Source of the DNA: Globisporangium splendens
Lineage: Eukaryota; Oomycota; Peronosporomycetes; Pythiales; Pythiaceae
Direction: 5' to 3'
Assembly: GCA_006386115.1 (NCBI GenBank)
Contig: VFIW01000009.1
Location: 820,190 to 884,189, forward strand
DNA length: 64,000 nucleotides
Shown: in pieces, positions 53,300 through 63,100 of the stretch
How the letters are laid out: the number at the start of each line of letters is the position of its first letter
Numbering within the stretch: the stretch's first letter is position 1
Notes under the pieces: generated by a model
Database searches by the model: none
Seen by the model: the letters and a program-made list of their open reading frames with translations, nothing else
Told to the model about the DNA's origin: nothing
Made by a program: the position numbers and the translations under genes

Positions 53300-55425
53300 A
53301 TGTGGCAGCCGTTTTTCGCCAAATGGCTCGAGTCGAACATCATTCGAATTGCTGAGAGATCGACAATGCGGCAGGCGAGTGAACCGAGTCTGCGGATATG
53401 CTGCGTGCGTATGACGAATAGCTGCACGTATTCACTGTCTTCTCTATTGGTGTCCTGCGCCTGTAGCTTGAGGTCGTGCCGACGCACGTGGCGCAGCTGG
53501 ACGGGAAGATCCTGCCGAACGCGCACGCGATCGGCGACGTCGACTGCGACGACGCCACGGAGCTCATCTTCGGCTCCATCACGGGCACCATCGCCATGTT
53601 CAAGGTATGAAACCAATGATACAATGCAAAGACCTATAAGCAGCATGTGCTGTACGTACTGATGCGCTCTCTATGTATGCTTCGTATGACTCAGGTTGAA
53701 GCGGATCGCCTCGTCAAGTGGCGCTGGTGCAGTGTCGACGGCTCCGTCACGGCCATCTGCGTCGACGTGTCTGCAAACGACGTACGCTACCCGAGTTACG
53801 CTTATTTCCTCGTCTTATAAACGATACCGCAGCCATTATATGAGTCCCTGTGTGTGAATATTTGTGTATTCATAGGCGCGCATCTTCGTGGCGACCGCGG
53901 AAGGTTCCTGCTTTGTGTTCCAGTTCACGGAAAGCGGCGACGAGTTTCGTCCGTCGTCGGAGTTTGTACGTAAACACTAAACAACAGTGGCAACCGCGTT
54001 TAAATACTCGCGGCTGTGACTAATATTATGTGTGTGTCGTTTGCGTCTGTGGAAACTAGCGCGTGTCGTTGAATGTGTGTGATCTGGCTGTGTTGGATGG
54101 AGATCTCGTTGTGGGTACGCGCGACGGAGGACTCTACACGTATCGCGCAGACACCAATGCCGTACGTCTCTCCATCTCATTCTCGGTAATAATGGCAGTG
54201 TCCCTCTTCGTTGCTAATCACTACTGTGTTGGCATGTGCAGCTTGGCGGGTACAAACAACTCGAGAAATTCGAGATCAAGCGCGAAATCGAATCGTTCCA
54301 GCTGCTCAACGCCGCTGCCAAGACTGGCACCACCACCAACGGCCAGTTGCTGATTCGGTGCACGTCGGGCGAGTGGTTTCACGTCACGACGCTCTCGGAG
54401 CAGCAAAAGAAGCGAACGGTGCAGGTCTGGAAACGCCCTGTGCAAGAGGACGACGTCGCATTTATTGTCGACGGCATTCAGAACCAAGGTGGTGAGTCCC
54501 AGATCGCGCTGGCGTCCATAGCCGGCAAGATCTCGGTCTTGAATGCTGCCCACGAGAGACAATGGACTCTAAAGGTGCGTGGGTAAAGGCTTCTAAGCTA
54601 TCATGCACTGTATGCAAGATACCTGCTCACTCGTATTTTGGTTTGTTATTGCTCATGCAGGTCCCAGAAGCAGTCGTCGCGATCGACAGACTGACTTTAG
54701 CAAACTCGTCCACAAAGACCCACAACGACGTGGTGCGTTTTTCTATTCCATTTGCATCAACTCGCCAAAATGGGGGATCTGACATGCGATCATACCATCT
54801 TTGTTGTGTTAGCTGGTCGCATGCACCTGGAGCGGATGCGTGTACGTCATGCAAGATTCAAATGCAGTGCTTCGCTTCCGGATGTTGTATCCAGCCTCAT
54901 TCATGTTTTGTGGTGCGAGAAATCTCTCAGAGCATGCTTCACTTTCGCGTTGGGGGTATCGCGTTGTACTAATTGGTGATCACTTTGTCTTTTCTGACAG
55001 CCGACATCTACGAAAACTCGGAGAAATCCGAGCGGTTTCTCGTCGGGATCAGCACTTCCGGTGTCATCTTTGTGTTCCGCGACTTGGAGCGCACGCTGGC
55101 ATACGCAATGACGAGATCCCCTTTGGTGCGTTTGGTGCAGCCGTGTTGTTGTGAGAAAGAGTGCATTTTGTGATCTCACCATGTTGCTATTTCCTTATCG
55201 TTCAATGGTTTGCAGCTTGATACCATCTGCCAGAGTGAACTCTTCCTGCAGATGGACACGGACGAGAAGCGTCACGAGATAATCGCATGCCTGGCTCAAA
55301 AGCAAACAAAGGATGGCTCCTCTTTATTAACAGCAGAGTTACTCGTCGACAAGCCGAACCCGACGATTGAGGACATTGTCAGACTCGCTGTCGCCTCGAC
55401 GCCTGCATCCCTAGGTCTCTCGTAG
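53300..55425 (+). CDS. ITFG2: ITFG2-like protein (KICSTOR complex subunit homologue)
   Basis: Ten exons: 53300-53404, 53467-53604, 53695-53781, 53876-53965, 54060-54161, 54242-54574, 54661-54732, 54813-54912, 55001-55125, 55216-55425; 1362 bases, 453 residues. In animals ITFG2 is a beta-propeller subunit of KICSTOR, which tethers GATOR1 to lysosomes for amino-acid control of TORC1. FG-GAP-like blades are recognisable: LPNAHAIGDVDCDDATELIF, GSITGTIAMFKVEAD, ARIFVATAEGSCFVFQFTES, DLAVLDGDLVVGTRDGGLYT, VACTWSGCVYVMQDSNAVLR. Order and spacing follow human ITFG2, including the C-terminal FLVGISTSGVIFVFRDLE blade. A second in-frame ATG at 53366 is a possible start. Confidence 0.8.
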
Positions 55426-55488
55426 TGATATAATACTTACTTCGTTCACGCGTTTGGTCATGAGCACATTCCGTTTCTTTCTGGTTAA

Positions 55489-56739
55489 TTACCAATTTTG
55501 CATTTGGTGGGCAATCTCAACGAGCGCCGCCACCGACTCGGGACTCCGTCGCAGCAGCTCCTGAGAAAACTCAGCGACGTACTCTAGGTGCGCGCCAATC
55601 TCGGTCGATTTGCTCGAGTTCATCTTCCACGACTGATCAAACGCACGGAACGCGATGCTGAAGAGCTCGAAAAACGCGATTGGGTCCTCAAACAATCGCC
55701 AGAACGGCCGCTCTGAACCGAGACATCCCCCATCTTTCAGCTGCAGCAGGTCTGCGACCAGGAAGGATACTTGGGTGCCCACCAGAGCGTAGGGATACGA
55801 CGCTGGTCCTGGAGTAGACTGGTCCTTCAGGATCGGCAGCGCCACGTTGCGGTGCACTTCGTGGAAGAACACGAGGCACTGGAGCGGCAGCACGAACTGG
55901 AGCTCTCGCAGCGGATCGTCGTAGCGGAACCCAAACACTTCCCAACCAGCACCACGCAACGTCAGCGGTTGCGCGTCGTAGCAGGTTACCCAGAGGCGGT
56001 TCAGCAAGTCCACGTGGTCCCGATTGCTCTCATACAAAGGCGCTTTCAAGGCGCCTACGAGCTTTGCCAACTGCGCGAGCGCTGGTGCTGTTGGCGGCAT
56101 GCTCACCGAACCGCCAGCAGTGCCCGCGATTACTTTCTCCCACATCTTGGCCGACTTCTTCTGGATGGTCTGCGCCATCGCCGACGTCTTCATCTTGGAT
56201 GCGAGCGCTTTCTTCACGCCCGAGAGCACGCTGGACACGTCCTGCATCTGCTGCTGCTGTGGCGATTGCTGGTGCTGCATGGACTCGTGACTGCTCTGGC
56301 TCTCGTTGTGGTACTGGTGGTGCGCGTGGAAGTACGCGGCGAACTGTCGGTCCTCAGGCACGTCCACGAGGTCGCGTGGCTCCTGTTTCACAGCGTCTGC
56401 TGCGTCGTCCTGTGGCTCGTGCGAGAGCTGCAACACTTTGACGCGGATCTCGCGCCCGCCCGAGTGGCTCTTAGTCACGGGCAGCACGTGGTGTGGCTCG
56501 CTCAGGTCGAGCCAGCAGTAGGACGCCGCCTTACCGCCGTTGAGCACATGTTGAAGTCGGAAATGATACTGGCCATCGAACGGGAACTTGCGCCGCAGCT
56601 CACCGAGCGTGGGCTCACTGGACAGCAGGATAGACGACACGCACTCCTCGCGCACGGTCGCGTCTTCCGCTAGCATGTGCTGGAAGAAGTAGCGGCAGAG
56701 CACGGCGCCGTCGGCTGCTTCCTCGTAGCGCTGCGCCAT
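55489..56739 (-). CDS. DIX domain plus ELMO domain protein
   Basis: A single-exon gene of 416 residues with its stop 64 bases from the ITFG2 stop (tail to tail). Residues about 10-95 resemble a DIX domain (VLCRYFFQHM, PTLGELRRKFPFDGQYHFRL, SYCWLDLSEPHHVLP), the head-to-tail polymerising fold of Dishevelled and Axin. Residues 100-200 are charged and Gln/His-rich. Residues about 235-400 form an ELMO domain (LLNRLWVTCYDAQPLTLRGA, GWEVFGFRYDDPLRELQFVL, LQCLVFFHEVHRNVALP). ELMO domains act as GTPase-activating or exchange-factor modules for ARL/RAC. The ELMO call is firmer than the DIX call. The role is probably in small-GTPase control. Confidence 0.72.
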   Translation of the reverse strand: MAQRYEEAADGAVLCRYFFQHMLAEDATVREECVSSILLSSEPTLGELRRKFPFDGQYHFRLQHVLNGGKAASYCWLDLSEPHHVLPVTKSHSGGREIRVKVLQLSHEPQDDAADAVKQEPRDLVDVPEDRQFAAYFHAHHQYHNESQSSHESMQHQQSPQQQQMQDVSSVLSGVKKALASKMKTSAMAQTIQKKSAKMWEKVIAGTAGGSVSMPPTAPALAQLAKLVGALKAPLYESNRDHVDLLNRLWVTCYDAQPLTLRGAGWEVFGFRYDDPLRELQFVLPLQCLVFFHEVHRNVALPILKDQSTPGPASYPYALVGTQVSFLVADLLQLKDGGCLGSERPFWRLFEDPIAFFELFSIAFRAFDQSWKMNSSKSTEIGAHLEYVAEFSQELLRRSPESVAALVEIAHQMQNW

Positions 56740-57134
56740 TATCGCGATGGGAATGTATAATGAATGAGGGGGGAGTTTTGTACTGGGTCAAGGGAACATA
56801 ACGGATGTGTGTGAATAGAAGTCCGATCCCACAACATTCATCATCTACCGGTATTTGATTACAAATCTCAAGAACAAAATACCGGTATATGTCGATTACA
56901 TTTGCTGTTAAAGGAGACTAGTTGCAATCACAAGACCGAACGAAACCCGCTTAAAAGAGCACTAATAATTACAAGACCGGACTCTGTCAAACAGCAATAC
57001 GATACACTGGACAGCATTCTGTGAAGTGCAAAATCGATGTCAAAGTAAAGGCGCGAAGTGATCTCATTCGTCAAAAGTATGCACTTGTTCACATTCTGGA
57101 GCTGGAAGAAACGAGTCACCACTTTCGCAATGCC
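56740..57134. promoter_or_regulatory. Bidirectional promoter between DIX-ELMO and FANCM; Inr-like site at about 57061
   Basis: This 395-base region drives the DIX-ELMO gene (minus) and FANCM (plus). It contains an inverted CCGGTA-type repeat around 56849-56886. At 57061-57077 the sequence ATCTCATTCGTCAAAAG resembles the oomycete initiator consensus (TCATTYY-N-CA-rich), 60-70 bases before the FANCM start. No TATA box stands out. Confidence 0.35.
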
Positions 57135-60100
57135 ATGGACGACGACGAGTGGGACGACGAGCTGCTGTCCAAGATCGACGACCTCGAGTCGCTGCATCTG
57201 CGCGCCGCCGCGGAGCGCCAGGTCCAACAGCCACAGCCACAGCCACACGCTCATGCTGATGCTGCCTTTAACGCAGTGCCGGTGCCTCCAGAGCAGCAAT
57301 GGGCGTGTCAGTCGTGTACGCTGCTGAATGCGTCCGGACGCACGACGTGTCTGGTGTGCAGCACCTCGCGCGGCCAAGCATTTAATTCAATGGCGCCGCA
57401 ATCGTCGCCTCAGCAGAGAGCAGTGGCTCAGCACAATGGTGCAATGGCAGCGAACAAGTCGCTGTGGAGGATGCCTCCAAAGAAAACAGTACAAGCCACG
57501 CTGCCGTTTGCAGCACGACCCACTGAGCAACCGCCAGTGCAGTCAGTACCGGCGCCACCCGTGATAGCATCGCCATTCTGGCAGCCGCAGCGACAGTCCC
57601 AGATGACGCTTACAGGAAACAACCAGCCTCCAGTACCATCACCATCCCCGCAAATGGTCTCACGTCGACCACCATCAGATAATCGAGCAAGAGAGGCCGT
57701 AGTAGCAGCGATCGAGGACGATGGCGACGATATCGACGACCCCGAGGCAACACGAGCGTTCAACCAGACAGCGTGGCCGATCGCCCAGGCTGCTCTCCAG
57801 CGCCGCCCAGGCGAAGATGCCGACGCCAAGAAGCGGTACTTAGATGTACTCAACCGGTCCAATTTTCCTGACATCGACTACGAAGCCGCGCAGCAGTTCG
57901 TGTACCCAACAAACTACCCGATCCGAGACTACCAGCTCACGATCACCGAGAAGGCGCTGTACCACAATACGCTCGTGTCACTGCCGACGGGACTCGGCAA
58001 GACGCTCATCGCGTCCGTCGTGATGTATAACTTTTATCGCTGGTTCCCGCAGGGCAAGATTGTGTTCATGGCGCCAACCAAGCCTCTGGTCGCCCAGCAG
58101 ATCAAGGCGTGCCACGAGATCATGGGGATCCCTCTTTCCGATACTGCCGAGTTGCAGGGCAACGTCCCACCATCGATGCGCAAAGTGCTCTGGAAGGAGA
58201 AGCGCGTGTTCTTCTGCACGCCACAGAGTATGCAGAATGACTTGCGCCATGGCATTTGCGAGGCCGAGCGATTTGTTTGTGTCGTCATCGACGAAGCCCA
58301 TCGAGCGACGGGCAACTACGCGTACTGCTTGGTCGTGCAGGAGATCGAGAAGAAGACGCAGTTTTTCCGCGTGCTCGCGCTTTCTGCGACCCCAGGTGCC
58401 AAGTTTGAGATCATCCAGGATGTGATCAAGAACCTGCGCATTTCGCACATCGAGAGTCGCTCTGCAGATGACGCCGACGTGAAAAAGTACACGCACGCGC
58501 GACAGGAAGAGGTGATCAAGTGCACGCTGTCGTCGCAAATCACCGAAGTGAAGGCGCTGTTCCTTAAGGTGTTTCAGCGCATCTTGAATCGACTAGTGTC
58601 GGGCAACATCATTCAGCATCGGGACCCAGAGAAGCTTTCGCGATGGTACGTGCTTCAGATGCGCGAGCGCTTCCGACAGAGTTCGACGTACCAAGCGAAT
58701 CGCGCGGCTGAAAGCGATCTCGCACTGCTGGTGAGTCTGCTGCATGCCAAGGAGCTGCTGACCGTGCATGGTCTCAGTAGCTTCGAGGAATACGTCAACG
58801 GATGGATCGAGGAACGTGAAACAGGGGGCAGGCTGTCGTGGTCCAAGAAGGAGATGATGCAGTCGACCGAGTTTCACAGTCTGGTGTTGAGTCTGAACGC
58901 GTTGGGTCACGATATGTCCGGGAAAAGTTCATCGAATAAGAAGTCGTCGAGTCATCCAAAGCTACTGAAACTCCGCGAAGTGCTCCATGAGCATTTCTCG
59001 CGCCACGCAACGGGCAATTCAAGTACGAGAGCCATCGTGTTCACCCAGTATCGAACGAGTGTGACTGAGATCGTGTGTCTACTGAATCAAATGGCGCCGT
59101 TGCTGAAAGTGCAGGCATTCGTTGGTCAAGGTGCGTCGGGGAAAGCTAAAGAAAGCAAAGGGCAGTCCCAGAAACAGCAGCAGGAAATCGTCAAGAAGTT
59201 CCGAAATGGCGAGTTCAACGTCCTCGTGGCTACGTGCATTGCCGAAGAAGGTTTGGACATTGGAGAGGTCGATCTGATCGTCTCGTTTGATGCGCTGACA
59301 TCACCTGTGCGCATGATCCAGCGCATGGGTCGAACGGGGCGAAAACGTGTGGGCAAAGTGATTATCTTGGTGACAGAGGGAGACGAAGAGAAGAAGCTCG
59401 CTCGAAGTGTGGCGTCCGCAAAGACTGTGAGTCGCGCGATGACGACGTTCAAGAGCAAGTTCGTGTACGCAAAGTGTCCGCGCATGATCCCGAATGGGAT
59501 CCAACCGGAACTGAGTAAGCTAGAAATGCTGATCCCCGAGTTCCACTCGTCCCAGATTGGTGGGAAACAACGAACGCAAGGACAAGGAGGTACCCGACAG
59601 CGGCAGGAAACTAGTGAAGAAAGTTCCAAGCGCCGGTGGCAGCTGAATGATTTAGAGAAGGCGATAGGCAATACGAAGTACTTTCCTCCAGACTTCCACA
59701 CGAGAGCACGGAATCCCATTTTCCCGGTCTTGTCAAGACCTCGGCAACTGCTGAGACGTCAGAGAGTGATTGTGCGCAGGAATGAGCGCATGGAGTCGGA
59801 TACGTTCCAAGTGAGGCACTCGACTCGATCTGCTGTGCTGCGGTGTCTTGTGAAGAAAGTTCATGGAGTGGATGATCAGGACGAAATCGTCACTGAAGAA
59901 AATGAGATGGACGTACGAAGTCAATCTTCCGATGATCCCACCATTGTTGACCCGGCAGAAGCATCAACTCACAATGCACATGAACGGCGAATACACAGCC
60001 GGGAAGAAGACGGAACGCAGACTGATAGCAATATGCAAAGTCATGTTCATGACTTTTCATTTTCCGCGGTGGAAGAAGATGGTGGGAAAGGTAAAACGGC

Positions 60101-63100
60101 AGATGATACCTTTGGGTCCCAGGATAATCGTTTTTTCAGTCCTGGATGGAGCGCGTCAAGTCCCGTGGACCCTGTGCCAGAAAAAGTTGTGACGCCGCGA
60201 GTGCAGCCTCCAGAAGAGAACGCTGCAATAACACCAGCACACGCCGTGACGCCACGTGCAAAGCCTGATGAAGAGAATGTTACAGCAAATGCAGCATACC
60301 AACAGCATGAACCAGAACATGTGGTGACGAAAGAAGCAGCAGTGTCAAAGGAAGTGCCAGAAACGTTTGCTGATGCGAGCAGTAAGAATCAGGATAAAGC
60401 CCAAAGCGCCTCAGCTCAGCTACCGCAGCATACGTCACCTCTAAAGCAGCTAAAGTCGCCTCCAAAACAAGTGAAAGGCAGCAAGAAAGAGAAGTTGAAA
60501 CGAAATACTGCAGAAGTCAACTCGAAGAAGGAAGGTCGAGTCGATGCCAAGGAGCTTGAGCGGGGCGAACAACTTCTTCAGCGTCTGAGAGATTTAGTTG
60601 TCGAGTCTACAGCAGCGATGACCCAAGACTCGTTGATGTCGTCGCCAATGCCGGACGTTCGAGTTTCACAAGACACTGGAAGCCAATCCGTGAAAACACC
60701 ACAAGCGCCTCTTTGCTTTCCTCGACTGCGGATCACTCGACGACTCGACTTTGAGTCGATGGAGAAGAGTGTAAAATCACGGACTAAGCAAGAAAACTGT
60801 GTGCCTGAACCTCCGTCGATGGCGCTCGAGATTCCAAAGCCCCTGCCATCAGAAGCACTGAAACCATCGACTCCGGAATTAACCCCAGAGGACGAACCAG
60901 ATTTTGATTTGTTACCTGCACCAGCGTTCAATCTTCTTCCGCAGGACACAGTCTCGACAGAGGACGAGCCAATGAACACTTCCGAATGCGATGGGCTGCC
61001 CGCTGCGCCAACGTTTAATCTTCTTGGGCAAGGCGCGATTCAAGCGGACGACGACCAAATGGACTCATCCGAATACAATGCACTGCCCCCTGCTCCAAAG
61101 TTCAATCTGCTGGGACAAGGCACAGGTCAAGCAGACGGCGACTCAATGGACGCACCCGAACAGGATGTGGCGCTTCCTGCGCCAACGTTCACTCTTCTAG
61201 GAACCATTGAGCCAGTAATACGTGAGTCTGCGAAGAAGCCGCGGAGGTCATTAGCGCTGAAAAGTGCTCCTTCGGCACCTAGTCATGACGTTTCCGCTCT
61301 CCCCATCGAGTCGGCGATCCCATCACGGTCAGTGCCAATCACTCCGGTGGATGTCACAACACCACCACCACGGACCAAACCAGAACGCAAATCCGAGGTC
61401 TCGTCACTTGCAGTACAAGAGCACACGATTATTGAGATCGACGACGATGTGGGCGAGCCAGTGATGACTTCTTCCAGTACAACTGCAGCAAAGACAAAGC
61501 CAATTATCTTCGACGTGGATGATTTCGAGGCGCCAGCGACTGCCGCACACGAGGATTCTAAAAAGGAAACACCCATGAAGAGCACATCGCAAGTCAAAGT
61601 CCAAAGTTCTGGGCATCTCTCTGGTGCAACGCAGAACGATAGCTGCGCTGTGTGCACCGAAGTGGAGTCCTACGAAGACGATCCGATAGTGTACTGCGAC
61701 GGATGCGACCTTGGCGTGCACCAATTCTGCTACGGGATAGCATCGGTACCGAGCGGGAAATGGTTTTGTGATAGTTGTGCCGACGGAGTTGGGAAAGGGA
61801 AGGCGCAATGTGCACTGTGCCCTCTTCGTGGAGGTGCTGCGAAGAAGACGCTGTGCGGCCGCTGGGCTCACGTTCAATGCTTCATGTGGCTGCCAGAGCT
61901 GCAATTGGTGCAAGAACGCGATGTTTTGACGCTCGGGTCGCTCAAGAACCTCGACCCCGATCGCAACACGTTGGATTGCAGTCTCTGCCACTCTCGGAAA
62001 GGGCAAGGCATTGTGCAATGTGCGTACAAGCGCTGCATGGACGCTTTCCACGTGAGTTGCGCGTCATTTGCAAAGTACAAGTTGACCCAGGAGGAGCAAG
62101 GAGACGGTGGAGAGACGCTGTTTCTAGCGTACTGCCCATTGCATCGACGCAAAGAGAAGAGCCCCGTGGCTCAGAACACCAAGTCCAAGGAAGAGCAAGC
62201 CCAGAAAACACCTGCGAAGACCCCCATTGCTGACAAAAATGCGACTTCGCCGAGTGCGCTGTTTTCGCCGAACGACCACGATTCAGCGCAAAAGTTTCGC
62301 AAATTCCGTCGCTTGAAGCGCAAATACGATGCGACACAGACGTCATCTAAAGAGGCAACCGCGTCTCCTGTTGCATCTACTGACCGTCGATCGTCATGGG
62401 GGAAGCGAATCAAGCGCTCGCAGCAGTACACCAATGGGGAGCGAGCGCGTGCGGTCGCCATGGCGAAGATGTTTATCGAAGACGACGTCGAAGTCCAGGG
62501 CGAAGACGACGAAGACGATGACGAGGATATGGATGAGGAAGCTGACGCGTTCGACGACTCGTTCATCAACGATTCGTCGCAGCTGCTGTACTCGCCCGAC
62601 TCGACTCCTGGTTCTGCCAACAGGACGGGTGCGAACGGTTCAAAAAAGAGAAAACGGTTCTCACCAGGCGATATGCGCGCGATCTATGCGCGATCTTTGA
62701 TCGAATCCCAGGATCTGCCCGCGTTTGCTGCACGTCGCGGCCAACGAGACTTCGGCGCGCTGCCAGCGAATGGGATAATCAATGCGTGTCTGCAGGAGCT
62801 CAACCAGCCGCTTTCGTCGACATCGTCGTTGACGCCTCGATCGAATCAGGAATCGCCGATGTCGCTGGTGTCGCCTCCTTCTGCTGCCAGTGGGATAACA
62901 GAGTCGCATCGTGCTGCGACGCCGACCACACCTGCGTCAACGGATAAACTCTCGAAGAGACTGTGGGGCAACACACCGAATGAAAGGAACAAACAATTCA
63001 GCGCACCTCGCGTTGGAAGGTTTTCTCCAAGCAGTTCCAACACGGAGCCTGAGCGTCTTGACGGCAGCTTCCTCGATGATGACGACGATGATTTTGAAAC

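Noticed and set aside
55771..56673. 300-codon plus-strand ORF opposite the DIX-ELMO gene
   Set aside because: Antisense shadow of a GC-rich gene; no domain, and Leu/Arg/His composition is typical of reverse-strand reading.
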